A stretch of 64,000 nt of DNA, from the NCBI RefSeq assembly GCF_036320965.1, contig NC_092289.1:22232278-22296277 (forward strand), written 5' to 3'. The notes beneath the pieces are model-generated. The model saw only the letters and a list, made by a program, of their open reading frames with translations. It did no database searches and was not told where the DNA came from. Position numbers and translations under genes: made by a program. Positions within the stretch are counted from its first letter, which is position 1. Every line of letters starts with the position of its first letter. Source of the stretch: Panulirus ornatus. Lineage: Eukaryota; Arthropoda; Malacostraca; Decapoda; Palinuridae. Shown here piece by piece: positions 52,870 to 64,000 of the stretch.

Positions 52870-53842
52870 GAAGTGAGTCAGTTGTTGTTCGCTGATGATA
52901 CAGCGCTGGTGGCTGATTCATGTGAGAAACTGCAGAAGCTGGTGACTGAGTTTGGTAAAGTGTGTGGAAGAAGAAAGTTAAGAGTAAATGTGAATAAGAG
53001 CAAGGTTATTAGGTACAGTAGGGTTGAGGGTCAAGTCAATTGGGAGGTGAGTTTGAATGGAGAAAAACTGGAGGAAGTGAAGTGTTTTAGATATCTGGGA
53101 GTGGATCTGTCAGCGGATGGAACCATGGAAGCGGAAGTGGATCATAGGGTGGGGGAGGGGGCGAAAATTTTGGGAGCCTTGAAAAATGTGTGGAAGTCGA
53201 GAACATTATCTCGGAAAGCAAAAATGGGTATGTTTGAAGGAATAGTGGTTCCAACAATGTTGTATGGTTGCGAGGCGTGGGCTATGGATAGAGTTGTGCG
53301 CAGGAGGATGGATGTGCTGGAAATGAGATGTTTGAGGACAATGTGTGGTGTGAGGTGGTTTGATCGAGTAAGTAACGTAAGGGTAAGAGAGATGTGTGGA
53401 AATAAAAAGAGCGTGGTTGAGAGAGCAGAAGAGGGTGTTTTGAAATGGTTTGGGCACATGGAGAGAATGAGTGAGGAAAGATTGACCAAGAGGATATATG
53501 TGTCGGAGGTGGAGGGAACGAGGAGAAGAGGGAGACCAAATTGGAGGTGGAAAGATGGAGTGAAAAAGATTTTGTGTGATCGGGGCCTGAACATGCAGGA
53601 GGGTGAAAGGAGGGCAAGGAATAGAGTGAATTGGAGCGATGTGGTATACAGGGTTTGACGTGCTGTCAGTGGATTGAATCAAGGCATGTGAAGCGTCTGG
53701 GGTAAACCATGGAAAGCTGTGTAGGTATGTATATTTGCGTGTGTGGACGTGTGTATGTACATGTGTATGGGGGGGGGGGTTGGGCCATTTCTTTCCTCTG
53801 TTTCCTTGCGCTACCTCGCAAACGCGGGAGACAGCGACAAAG

Positions 53843-53878
<36 letters not shown>
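52868..53878 (+). mobile_element. LINE (non-LTR retrotransposon), 5'-truncated, copy 2
   Basis: Same family as copy 1 but truncated about 120 bases further in. It carries the same 3' UTR and a longer poly-A tail (about 53847-53878). I count roughly fifteen substitutions against copy 1 over about 950 aligned bases. It is flanked on both sides by TA repeat, which would also be the target-site duplication. Confidence 0.92.
52870..53658 (+). pseudogene. Reverse transcriptase C-terminal fragment, LINE copy 2
   Basis: About 262 codons open to the TGA at 53658, beginning EVSQLLFADDTALVADS. It retains FADD, YLGVDLS, KWFGHMERM and RRRGRPNWRWKDG. It lacks a start codon of its own and everything N-terminal to the FADD region. 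It differs from copy 1 by only a handful of residues (for example Val for Asp in MDRVV). Confidence 0.88.
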
Positions 53879-53909
<31 letters not shown>

Positions 53910-53910
<1 letters not shown>

Positions 53911-55255
53911 AGCTCAAATATACTCATATATATATCCTGTCATGCGAGTGTTTCTCTTGCATTTGGAAGCTGCACTCCCCACTGGGTTAATGTAAACAAT
54001 TTATCATGATTAGTTTAAATTAGGTCCACCATTTTACCCCGCTGGCTCTGTAATGCCATCAGCGAAGCTCTTTGACGTCACGGCCACGTCATGAAGTTTA
54101 ATGTCCCTCTCCACCAATCAGATGCAGGAAGGCGGCCGAGCTCTGAGCCACAGAGAATCGGATCGATCCGCTCCACACGACCCCCCACCATTGACCTAGT
54201 TGTCTGTGATCCAGTGAACTGGCAGTTACAGGAATTGATAGCTTCGCTAATTGGGAAAGGGCCGTTTGAGGATTATTTGTAGCTGAGGTTTGATTAGTTT
54301 CCCATTGACTGGTGGTGTTTGGAACGTCACGCGTTGTACATAGGAAAGTAGATCCTTGAAACTTCGTCTTTCATAGTTGTGTAGAATTTAAATTGACATT
54401 TTCGCCTCGTAACAAAATAGTGTAAAGGGGAAATCAATGTGCATATTTTATTCATATGGCTCAATTTCCTCGCCTGTCTAATGATCTGCCCAAGGGAAAG
54501 CTTTGACCCCGGGTCGTTGTGTGACCACAGGAGCACGACTGTGTGACCCTTTGGTTGTGACGACCTGGCCCTTAAGGGTCGCCTCAAAGGCCAAGCCTTC
54601 GTCACAGTCAATGAGCCACATCGTCGTGCCGAAGGAGTCAGCATTACCTTTGAGCTGGACCTAAGCAGTCAGGGTCATAACACCACGTACTGGAACCTCC
54701 CGTACAGGGAACCTGGAATGAAGCTGGAATGAACCTCCACGTTTTCTGTTTCCCCATACATCTATTGCTCTTTAATACAGGTTGAGCCCAGCGCGACTCC
54801 TGACCTAGCAAACCTGACCCACTCTCAGGGGGAATCCAGTTATGTAGTTAATGTCCTCACACTGAATGTCGTTATTGAACTCGAGGACATGGAGGGGATT
54901 GGTTGGGCGGGTGTTGGTTGTGTCTTGTATGTGGTTAGTGCTGGTAGGTGTGGCACTCTTGAGGGTGCCAGGGTGTGGTGCCAGTCCGTGTGCACCGTCC
55001 CATAGAATGGGTCGTTGTTGTGGGGAACAGTGGAATGAGGGGCGCTTGGCGTGGACGGAACGGGGGAAAAGAAAGATGTTGCAGTGGGGAGGGAAGAGGG
55101 TAGAAGAGTGATTGGGAACATGGACAGGAGGAGGAAAATGAGGAAGAAGAGGGAGAGGAAGTAGTGAAGACGTAGGATAGGGAAGATAAATGAGGAGGAG
55201 TTGGAGAGCAGGTGGTGCAGGGAATGAGACGAGGTGCGCTTGGCTAAGTCTCTCA
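53910..55255. other. Non-coding stretch with 21-base-family remnants
   Basis: Around 54535-54670 phrases such as GAGCACGACTGTGTGACCCT and CCTTAAGGGTCGCC recall the 21-base family without forming an array. No exon is supported up to 55257. Confidence 0.4.
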
Positions 55256-55256
55256 C

Positions 55257-55312
55257 CTCATCGCTGGTGAGGCAGATGAGGGGATACCGAATGGAGGACC
55301 AGATGAGGCTGC
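55257..55312 (-). CDS. Possible further exon of proposed gene C
   Basis: An excellent acceptor (pyrimidine-rich tract ending CACACCTAGCAG|GC) is followed by 18 codons and donor GATGAG|GTGAGA. Entry phase 1 matches the phase 1 exit of the exon at 57510, and exit is phase 0. The peptide is SLIWSSIRYPLICLTSDE. The assignment rests on splice consensus and phase only. Confidence 0.28.
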
Positions 55313-55351
55313 CTGCTAGGTGTGAGAGTGGTAAAGGAAGAGGCTCAAAGG

Positions 55352-55355
<4 letters not shown>

Positions 55356-55425
<70 letters not shown>
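55356..55425. repeat. CT microsatellite
   Basis: A pure CT tract of about 70 bases, within a proposed intron of gene C. Confidence 0.96.
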
Positions 55426-55427
<2 letters not shown>

Positions 55428-56504
55428 CGTTCATGGACCACCGCTCCTTTTTGGTTATTCATACATACTGGTGTAAACAGAGCGCGTGTGTAGCGATGGG
55501 TTGGTGGCTGCACTGAGGGCGTGAGAAGGCCGGATAGTTACCTCCCTGTAGCTCTGCTATGGTCACTAGTAGAGCGAGGCACAAGCGCGTCCCGAGAGTG
55601 TTAGCGATCTTAGTCTAGCGTACGTGTTGAGGTCCCTTCTCCTCTATGAGGTGCCAGGCAGTATAGAGGCACTGACGTGCGTTTGGCAATACAGAAGTAC
55701 GCCCCTCTTGCCTCAGGGGCAAAACAGATGGCACCCGTGAACCCTCCGGCATTCGCAGAGTCGGCTGACAACCGCAGGTGCCGGGTGAGAGAGCATTTAG
55801 CCTGTTAATGGATCGGCTCGCCCCGGTAAGTGAGCGGGGAAGTCTGGCTGGAAATTGGTAATTACTGGGTAAGTGTTGGTGTTGCCGTCCCAGGCGCACA
55901 TCCCGGGACTAGTGTTGGGACAAGATAAGGTGACCACTTCGCACCCGACTGCCTCTTCAGCTCGGGTAAACAAGGGCAGTCTGGAATTGATATACCCACT
56001 GGAAACTCATTAACGATACGTGTTTACAACGGTCTAGGTAGACAGCACAGTAGTGTTCGGTCCATGGGATGACTAGAAAGTGAAGGGAAAAAGAAGTAAC
56101 TTCGTCTAAGTATGTAGTAATTAGTTGTATTGGTGAAGGAAGTAATTATCTAGATGAAGACGCTGGAGAATCCAGCACCTCTGGGAAATGAACGCTTAAC
56201 CCCTCATGTCTAGTTGTCATCTTTGCTCATTACCTCACTCTGTCGTCGTCACTGTTTACTAAATCACATCCAGCGGAGGTAGGACAAAATGTTATCAATC
56301 ACTGTGTATAGTCAAGTGTCAGTGGAGCGAGAGTTTAAGGGCTGTAGCCTCACTATACCATCGCCCTGGGAGATGGATTCAGGTCCACTCGTATATCAGG
56401 GAAGGATAGCAGGGCTGTGAGGCGTTACGTAGGGCCAAGTGTGAGGGTGAGGTAGGGGAGGTGTTCGTGGGCTGGGGATCGTGTGCAGGACATATTGAAG
56501 GTGT

Positions 56505-56700
56505 TGCAAGTACTGCTGCTGTTGTTGTTGTTGTTGTTGATACTGTTAAAGGAACTGTTGTTGTTGCTGGAACTGTTGAATTTACTGCTGCTTCTGCTGC
56601 TGTTGGTTGTGGCGAAGGCGCTGCTGCTGCTATTGCTGGTGTTTGTAAGAGCATTACTGCCGTTGCTGGTGTTGTTATAGTTGCTACTGCTATTGTTTGA
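56505..56700. repeat. Imperfect GTT/GCT trinucleotide repeat
   Basis: Long stretch of GTT, GCT and related triplets, open in several frames on both strands (poly-Ala, Val, Leu, Asn and Ser). The open frames are explained by the repeat. Confidence 0.88.
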
Positions 56701-56899
56701 CCACATCCATTACTACCACAGGCTGTGGTGGTGGCGAGGTCGATCACAGAAAATAACTGCATAATTTCAAGTTTTTCTTAAATGTTTAGCTTAGGAGTGA
56801 AGGAAATGCTGCTTAATCATCCATCTTGAAACGCATACGAACACTAAAGTCCACAGAGGCAAATATGTGCTTGGAGGAGCAAATATGAACTTGCAGGTT

Positions 56900-57180
56900 C
56901 TGTTGAGTTAAGGTTAGGGAAGTGGGAGCTCTCGGGGTGGGGGCTAGAAGGTGGGGGAGTTGAGGATAGAGCTGGGAAAGTGGCTGCTCCCAGGATGGTA
57001 GCTGGAAGGTGAGAGCTTTTGGGATGGGAGTTTGAAGTTGGGAGCTTTTGGGATGGGGCCGGAAAGGTGAAAGCTATTGGGGCTTGAAGTTGGGGGCTTT
57101 TGGTAAGGGAACTTTAGTATGAGAGGTTTTGGGTTAGGGCCTGGAAAGAACTGGAGCTTGAGGACAGAACTGGAGGGCCA
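56900..57180. repeat. Diverged GGGAGCTTTTGGGATGGG-type tandem repeat
   Basis: Recurring GAGCTTTTGGGATGGG, GGAAAGGTGA and TTGAAGTTGGG phrases at 25-40-base spacing. Confidence 0.65.
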
Positions 57181-57509
57181 GAGATCGTATCAAACTGGAA
57201 CTATACTATTATGTCCAAAGACCCCATCTCAAAATGATACTTGGAATTGAGACTCCGCGGGCGAAACTAAGTGTAGTTTAATCACATTTTCAGCAAAAGT
57301 TGGTACTTTTTTTATGTTTTGCATTTATGGGTGAAAGTTTATGAGATGGATCAAAGCGAAGACTAAAAGTCACGGAAAATTTGAGAAAAACCCCGGAAGG
57401 AATGGCTGGATTTTGGAAACATGAGATGCAGAACCAGGTCTTGGTTCCAGCAGAAGCCTGGAAAGAGAGTGGGAGACTTGATTAATCCCTGGAGCAAGAG
57501 TGTACCAAC

Positions 57510-57744
57510 CTGACGGTGGGTGAGGATGAAGGAGGAACACGGATGTAGAGTTGCAGGTGACTGTGTCGCGGATGACGATCGACGGGTGTGTGTAAAAGTT
57601 GGATGGCGAGCCAGTGCGATATACGCGGGTGGTGATTTTTAAAACGACTTTTTCTTCCGGTAAAACCCCAGTCAGTAAAATGATACTGTCAGAGGATGAC
57701 AAATAAAACAATACAGACGTATTCAAATGTCCTGTATAATTGGG
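57510..57744 (-). CDS. Proposed gene C, exon 4
   Basis: Acceptor TTCTCCTCAG|CCC, 78 codons plus one base, donor CCGTCAG|GTTGGT, phase 0 in and phase 1 out. The translation begins PNYTGHLNTSVLFYL, contains three N-glycosylation sequons (NYT, NTS, NST) and ends FLLHPHPPS. The alternating hydrophobic pattern suggests beta-strands of an extracellular domain. An alternative donor five bases downstream (GTTG|GTACAC) would shift the exit phase. Confidence 0.5.
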
Positions 57745-58183
57745 CTGAGGAGAACACGCGGGAATTATTTGCAAAATGAAAATGATGAGAAAATGGATAT
57801 TATGTGTAACGGTTTTGAAAAATGATTTATTTTCGTGAAAGAACGAAAATGATTAATATCATTGATATTTTCATATCTTTCTAATACCTATACTATCACT
57901 ACTACTAATACTACGAATGCTACTACTGTTACTACTACTGTCACTACTACTACTACTACTACCACTACTCGCTCGGAGGACGTCGTGCGGAAGTGGGTTG
58001 CGTACTGTGTGTGTCTAGGGCGGGTTTCGAGGCACGCATCTGGCCGACCTAGGTAGCAGCGTAGGGGATGTCCAGCGGTGACCTTAAACACAGTTGGTGC
58101 ATTACTTAGTCTCCCACTCCCAGAATAGACCTCTGCCTCGGCCTTGGCGATGCTGGACTAGACGCTCGATACCTGAACAGACT

Positions 58184-58239
<56 letters not shown>

Positions 58240-60523
58240 GAAATGGGATCTACGTCTAAGAAAGTTATCAGTGACTTCCAGATGTCGACGTAATTTCAAG
58301 TTGAGAGTTAAAAAGAATATTAGATAAAATACTGAAGTTTAGAGGTTTTTTTTACTAGTCATACAAGCACAAAATTATAAGCTGTTGATGTAATGAATGT
58401 TACCATTGAAGAAAGAACGAAAAAAAAATTGACCATCAGTGAATGTTAAGGAAACTAAGAGACAAAGAATACGTAGAGAAAAATCCATTGTGGTGAGAAT
58501 CAGGCAATTAGAAAACGGACGTTCCCTTCCAGTTTAAAATGTTGAAGTTAGAAAACGGACGTTCCTTTCCAGTTTAAAATGTTGAAGTTAAACAGTTCGA
58601 CGTTGGCATTCAGATGGAAGTGAAGTTCAGGCTCTACTCTCCTGAAACACCTTCTCTAACAAGTTTTTTTTCTTTATGGGAGAGGAAGCAAAGAGGCAGT
58701 GGGGTCAGTACCTCACCCTCCACAGCCTGGAAGCTTTCTTGAAGAGCAGGGTCTGGAATTCTAGTTCTTAAGACGCGATCTGGAAGACCTAATGATGGGA
58801 GCTTTAACGTCTCAGGATGGGGAGGTATTTGGAGTGGGGTCAGGGATCCGAGTAATTGTTTTAGGGAAGCTGTCGGGACGACCGAGGGACTGAGTCCATC
58901 GGGATTGAAGACTTGAAGGCGTCAGGCCTGGGGAAGTCTTAAGGGAGCTGTCGGGACCAAAGTAGCCTGGAGCTGTCGGGACGGGGTCTTGGAGCCGTCA
59001 GTTTCGGGGCAAGAAAGCATCACATTTACGAGCTTTTGAGACTTGAGACAGTTTATGGCACTGAAGCAAGGACTTGCAATTGCACGGTGGTGAAAATGGG
59101 AAGAAAAATATGAATTTGAAATGATATTCTGTGTATGACTTAAATGTATCAATCATACTATGATTTTATGAATGTCAGCGATGCCTTCAGTATGGTGAAA
59201 ATGTATAGATTTTAATTCATTGGATATTTACTTTAGTTTTTATAGTCTGAGGAGAAAAACAAATCCTTGAGATTTGATACAAGACAAAAGTCGTCTTTAG
59301 CGGCGGCTGCTGGGAGTCTCCAGACTTCAGTCTTGATGGACGAACGTTACCTTCAACACACGGCGACCAGACGCGGAGAACCTCTGTAACTAAGCCTGTC
59401 GGAAGTTATGTAAAACAAGAAGAAAAACTAGAGAGGAACTCCCCCACTTTTTTGATCAAGTTTGCCGAGAGTAAGACGAGTGTGGTGGAGGGTACTCACA
59501 GCTCGTCTCCAGGATGAGGGGAGTAGTGCAGCTTTCCAGTTGGTGTTGTTGACATTTGAGCTGATCAACTCCGCGAGCGTCTGCCACGAGAGACCGCGAC
59601 CAGTGATTAATGGATGAAGACATTTTACCCCTCCTCCTCCTCCTCCTCACCCCAGTATAAAGTGATCGTTCTGTCCTCGCACACCGTGACTATCAGTGTG
59701 GTGGTCGTTCTTGACGGGCGTCTCCTTCCGTGCGTGACCTCGAAAACCCACGTGGATTTGTGACGTTGTAGGGTAAACAGGATATTCTAAAGCCGAGTTT
59801 ACATGTCCGGCTAGATGGCATCGTCTGGGACCAGAGGTATGTGTTATAGCTTCAATAACAACGGTACGTTTGGCTTGTTCCCTCAACGGCCCGTTCCGCT
59901 TGTTCCCTCAACGGTCCGTTCCGTTTACACGTTTTGTTGCCTCACCTTCAGCTGCAGTGTCACCCAACTGTCAGGCTCCGAGTTAGATGGGCGCGGAACC
60001 TGGCAGACGCGTACGCTGTGGCAGTACGCGCAGCTCACACCCTCATTTTGACTTCCTCCGTGTAGTTTAAAGCGACAAATATAATGTGACGAAGACTGTG
60101 ACTATTAAGAAAGTACAGACGTCTGTGTTGTACTGTGAATATTTGGATTCTGGATTGCGGTGAAAGTCTTGGGGGAACGAGACCATCATTTCACTGCTTT
60201 CCCGTGAAGTTTCTTTTTCTACAGTGACCCGTCGAGTGGTAATGTCAGAATGTTCTAGCCTGAGGAACCAGGTCAGATGGGGTCGCGGAGAGGTGAGACC
60301 AGGGCTTACCTCCTACAGCCATGATAATGTTTTGCATGTTTGTTGTGTGTGATTAGTCTTCTGCAGTGATGGTAAGGATTACTTCAGGCGACAAGAAGAA
60401 AATTATTTAATTGATTTACAGATTAATGAATCGTATTCGCGCATCACACACAGGCTCAGTCAGCCTATTTCTCTTGTAAAGCATCATCAACGCCATCTTC
60501 TTGGGCGATCTGTAGGAAATTCG

Positions 60524-60596
<73 letters not shown>

Positions 60597-61540
60597 CTGT
60601 TTCTTGGCAGGAGAAGGTCTGGTTGCACATGTATATATCTACCAGAGGGGGTTGGTGGTCGGTCTTCGTGTGCCTCAGGGAGCTGAGGGGAGGGAGATTT
60701 GATCCAGAATGGTCATGAGCGACGCAGACAGAAGTAGGTTCCTCCCTGTCGACGGGGATGTGGGAGCCGGGCGAACAACAGGAGGACCACACCACCAGCA
60801 GCAGCAGCAGGAGGAGGAGGAGGAGGAGGAGGAGGAGGAGGATCAATACCTCAGCTGTCGACCTGGGAACCTTGAGCGTTGGCAGAGATGCATGGGTGTA
60901 ATCGTCGACCTTCCTTCCTTCTGAGACGGATCACGGGGAGGTAATGGTCGCCTCTGACTCAGATGAGGCTAATGGTTGTGTCAGACGTAGCAGCTGGATG
61001 AGTAAGAATAGGACGTAGCTGATGGATGAACCGGAATCAGACGCAGTTAAGGGTTGATTCACCGTTCGACGTTGCGAGTGGCTGAATCATAATTAGATGA
61101 TATCAAATGGTTGAATCTATATAGATGTTTGATCCAGCAGTCTTTTGAAGTTAGTCATTTTTTCTCGATACACCCAAACAAAAAATTACCGAACGCTCGT
61201 GTCAGTTTAGATGTCTAGCATGTAAACGCAAATCTTTATCGAAAAGATAAAGGCACAGGATTGATCCGCTCGTCAACAGACCGAGTGCGGAAGTAGTTTC
61301 CTCCGGCAGTGTCAGAGGGAGCGCCTCACCCCCTCCCTCCGCCCCGACCAGCGGGGTGGTCGTGGTGACCTTCAGATGGTGATGGTGGGAAGGCTGTGCA
61401 TGTGTCAGTACCACGACCCGTGGGATAAATGTCGTTGGATGCGGCCTCAGTAGCTCAGCGGTCGATTCGTTCTTGCGTAATGTCCCGTATGATGTGGTTA
61501 CAAACTGGAGACGGACGCGGGTGCGCATGCGCCCGCCTAC

Positions 61541-61616
<76 letters not shown>

Positions 61617-62687
61617 AATACAAGCATCTCATTCTCCGCACTCTCCCCCCCCTACCCCCACACACACTAAACGTCACTCACACAACTAACTTGTGATCAG
61701 TTCCTGCCAGTTTCACACATACAAACACACGTACACTCTCTTACTTCATCTTGACATTCTCACGCCTTCATCTACGTTTCACTCCTCTTACTCTCATTCA
61801 CCCTTTTATTCACATCTACTCTTGTCTTTCACATTCACCAACCTGATTTTTACGAGTCTTCCAGTTTTCTCAAGGACTTGATGTATCGTCATGTCTTGTC
61901 CAAGGCTCCAGAGTACCTTGGCCCTGTCGCCTATCCACTCATGCTCTTCCTTCATTCCCCCGAGGCCCTCATTAATGAGACGGTCTTGCCTCATATTCCC
62001 CCGAGGGGTTCCTCCCATTAGCCAGTTTAATCTCATTGTGCCATTGTGTCTGTGGAGACAATAGGGTGCTAAGTCTCAGAGGTCCTTGTTATGGTGTCTT
62101 GAATCGTGCGAGCCCAGTGGGACTAACGCCCTTCCAGCACGGGGCTGCGACACGGACCCTGAACATGACGGTGCGACCCTTGCGTGTGATGGTCTGACCT
62201 TGAGACCATGGCTAATAAGGGTCACGTTGAAAGCCAGGCCTTCTTAAAGAGTCGTTGCTAACCGGCTTGATAAAGGAGCCACCATACTGACCTACATCGT
62301 CAACATATGGTAATTATTTGATAGAAACCGTCAGTTATGCTGACATACAGGCCAACTTTCACCCGTCTTATTTACATCTCAACTGGTGACTGTAACGAGT
62401 TCGTGCCTCAGTTGCTAATACTTAAATAGGTCGTTCGTCTTTCGCCAAGTCGTTTGTCCTTCAGGTTCGTTCCCTCTTAGCCAGGTCGTTCGTGCTCCAG
62501 GTCCTTCGTTCTCCATGTAACGAATCGTCCTCCAGGTTCGTCAGGTTTGTGTACGTCCTGCGTCATTCGTGCTCTCGTTCGTGCTCCTGAAGGTTCCTTC
62601 ACACCTCAAATAGTGCCGCTGCTACGTAACGTAAGACGACTTCCTCCTCCTCCATAAGTGACGCCTCCTTCACGCCACCACCACAAG

Positions 62688-62766
<79 letters not shown>

Positions 62767-63444
62767 GGGGACGTTGGTGAAATGATTAGCTGGGTAGGAG
62801 ATCGTCCCGTGAGACGTCCTCGTCATTACCCCTTTAAAAGTATCCTTCTTGATCGCCTCGCCTTCCCGGGAGGGATTGATACATAAGCCACTGGGGATCG
62901 ACGCTCGGATTTTCCTTGGCGACCCACTAATCATAGAAATGATGTCAGAATGTGGAAAGTTTGAATCGGTCCTAAACCCCCCACGGGAACAGGGAGGTCA
63001 GGAGGCGTATTTGTGTTTCTGAAGCGGGGGATGAGGGAGGGACACCACCAGTCTAAAGGGTTTAGTGGGTTCGACCTCCCTCCACTTCACTGGTCTGTCA
63101 CACCCCGTCAGCTGACGTACCCACTCACACGACACTGGCGACATTTTATGACGTACTCGAACACATTTCCTTCTGTTGTGCTGGTCCTGACACGCAGATG
63201 GGTCTTCCACGTGGAGCAGGGCATCCCCTGTGTTGCCCAGCAAGCGGGTGGAGCTGAGAGGTCTGGATCATAAAATGTGTACCTGACGCTCGCGGTTGGC
63301 GACGTGCCTCCTGCTTCCAGAGTCAAGAGATCGTACGATGGAGTTGAGTTGTCGGAGGTAGAACGATACCTGCGTTGGGGACGGAGACAAGGCTGGATCG
63401 TAAGTGATACCGGGATATCGCAGTCAGTGAACCTGTACGTAAAG
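57510..63444 (-). CDS. Proposed gene C: extracellular-type protein, partial, possible TMEM8/PGAP6 relative
   Basis: Four minus-strand exons chain with consistent phases: 63283-63444 (2 in, 2 out), 59946-60051 (2 in, 0 out), 59500-59580 (0, 0) and 57510-57744 (0 in, 1 out). Together they encode about 193 residues with conserved-looking Cys (FTDCDIPVSLTIQPC, SCAYCHSVRVC), several N-glycosylation sequons and Pro/Trp motifs (EPDSWVTLQL), typical of a secreted or membrane ectodomain. The spacing of a PSFT...DC.IPVSLTI...P block and a later P.P..W block faintly recalls TMEM8/PGAP6 ectodomains, but this is too weak to name the gene. No signal peptide, EGF or transmembrane exons were found, so both ends are missing. 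Confidence 0.45.
57890..57967. repeat. ACT/ACC trinucleotide repeat in proposed intron
   Basis: Imperfect ACT triplet run. Poly-Thr and poly-Val frames are artefacts. Confidence 0.88.
58186..58237. repeat. CA microsatellite
   Basis: A pure CA tract. Confidence 0.96.
58240..59495. other. Proposed intron of gene C, nothing else recognised
   Basis: Contains a 45-base direct duplication (GTTAGAAAACGGACGTTCC, at 58508-58590) and loosely repeated GAGCTGTCGGGAC phrases at 58870-58990. No exon is supported. Confidence 0.4.
59500..59580 (-). CDS. Proposed gene C, exon 3
   Basis: 27 codons, TLAELISSNVNNTNWKAALL and on to WRRA, between acceptor TCTCGTGGCAG|ACG and the strong donor GAGCT|GTGAGT. Phase 0 on both sides. 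Contains the sequon NNT. Confidence 0.5.
59946..60051 (-). CDS. Proposed gene C, exon 2
   Basis: One base plus 35 codons reading QNEGVSCAYCHSVRVCQVPR and on to WVTLQLK, with the strong donor CTGAAG|GTGAGG. The acceptor CGGAGGAAG|T is pyrimidine-poor and therefore uncertain, but it gives the phase needed to join exon 1. Three Cys in 11 residues suggest disulfide bonding. Confidence 0.48.
60055..60520. other. Proposed intron sequence, nothing recognised
   Basis: Unique DNA without repeats or exons. Confidence 0.35.
60524..60597. repeat. TG microsatellite
   Basis: An interrupted TG tract of about 70 bases. Confidence 0.95.
60799..60842. repeat. GCA then GAG trinucleotide repeats
   Basis: Read as poly-Gln/poly-Glu on plus or poly-Leu on minus. 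The minus reading imitates a signal peptide but lacks an ATG. Confidence 0.92.
60930..61545. other. Proposed intron sequence, nothing recognised
   Basis: Loosely recurring GATGAATCAGAATTAG-like phrases at 60950-61110. No exon is supported. Confidence 0.35.
61549..61615. repeat. CT microsatellite
   Basis: A pure CT tract. Confidence 0.96.
61616..62690. other. Non-coding stretch with decayed repeats
   Basis: A 21-base-family remnant at 62160-62215 (ACGGTGCGACCCTTGCG) and a decayed AGGTCGTTCGT/CTCCAGGT array at 62430-62590. No exon is supported. Confidence 0.45.
62694..62764. repeat. CT microsatellite
   Basis: A pure CT tract of about 70 bases. Confidence 0.96.
63283..63444 (-). CDS. Proposed gene C, exon 1 of those found
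   Basis: One base, 53 codons and two bases, beginning FTYRFTDCDIPVSLTIQPCL, with sequon NST. The acceptor ATCTTCCGAG|C follows about 75 AG-free, pyrimidine-rich bases. Two donors are possible, AGCGTCAG|GTACAC (63283) and AACGCAG|GTATCG (63370). Both give exit phase 2, so the downstream frame is kept either way. Upstream exons must exist but were not identified. Confidence 0.48.
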
Positions 63445-64000
63445 CTCGGAAGATAATGACGAAATGTTGGAACAGGAAGGTGAGGTGAGGTGAGGTATGG
63501 AGACGAGGAGGCGGAGTTGATAGACACTACATTGGTCGTCACGGCCGCTGAAGCGACGTTCTTCACCGGGTCTGTTGAGTCTCCTTGGTCGCCACGGTCT
63601 TGCTGAAGTCGTGTTGGTAGCTGGTGTGTGGGGGAATCCCTGGCCATCCCAGCTAGGGAAAGTCCCACGACTCACCGTTGTGTCTCCTCTTCTCTCACAC
63701 TGACGTACCGACTTCTCACCTGACGTGCTGATGCTCCTGCGTCTGGTGTAGGCAAAGGTATTTATTTGTGATACATTTCGCAGTAGTGAGGAGATCAGTG
63801 CGACGTAAGGTTGAAGAATTGACAGTTCACATCGGCTGCTTATAACTACACACAATGTAGCGGACCAAGATAATGATGAGTTCAGTGCTGTTTTTAGTTT
63901 GAAAAAAATATTAATCTCAAGTGAAAAGGGACCTATGTGTTGTTAAACAAAAACTTTGGTAGCCAATCAGAATTTTATATAAAGGAAAAGGGAGAAAAAA

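Noticed and set aside
56379..56762. Thr/Ala-rich mucin-like frame on the minus strand
   Set aside because: It coincides with an imperfect GTT/GCT triplet repeat and is open in several frames. No splice site pairs with the gene C exons in phase.
60487..60846. Poly-Leu N-terminus resembling a signal peptide on the minus strand
   Set aside because: It comes from a CTC/CTG trinucleotide run and begins at TTG, not ATG. The frame then runs into a CA microsatellite.
61445..61480. TAGCTCAGCGGT, a good tRNA A-box match
   Set aside because: No B box follows at tRNA distance and no cloverleaf forms.

Overview
The window reads as animal genomic DNA with interrupted genes, most likely from a decapod crustacean. 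This is an inference from the extreme density of long dinucleotide tracts (GA/CT, CA/GT and TA, many of 50-110 bases), many minisatellites, degraded LINE and SINE copies, and genes split by GT-AG introns. No operons, bacterial signals or viral genes were seen. Coding DNA is a small fraction of the window.

The one gene named with confidence is on the minus strand at 16400-21391: a complete five-exon Rab28-type small GTPase of 224 residues. All introns are phase 0, the nucleotide-binding motifs G1, G4 and G5 are intact, and the C-terminal CaaX box is CSLM. It has Ser where the catalytic Gln of G3 is expected.

Two further minus-strand genes are proposed from chained exons whose reading frames and splice phases agree. 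One lies at 10979-14329 (three exons, family not recognised). The other lies at 57510-63444, possibly extending to 55257; it encodes an extracellular-looking protein with N-glycosylation sequons and faint resemblance to the TMEM8/PGAP6 ectodomain. Several isolated exon candidates (30.04, 51.8 and 38.7 kb) are weaker.

Region by region: 1-10 kb is satellites and microsatellites, including two arrays of a 21-base repeat in opposite orientations and the first foldback element. 10-16 kb holds the first proposed gene and a 53-base minisatellite. 16-21.5 kb is Rab28. 21.5-30 kb is mostly non-coding with minisatellites. 30-39 kb has two more foldback elements flanked by TA tracts, a LINE endonuclease scrap, a SINE and a LINE C-terminal scrap. 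40-41.4 kb is a composite of TIR-bounded repeats. 42-48.6 kb is minisatellites and CT/GA tracts. 48.7-53.9 kb has two nearly identical 5'-truncated LINE copies, one with a visible 14-base target-site duplication. 55-63.5 kb holds the second proposed gene.

The genes show no functional linkage. The strongest unusual signals are the Rab28 G3 substitution, a tandemly duplicated splice donor at Rab28 exon 4, a SINE and LINE that share a 3' tail, and the palindromic foldback family.
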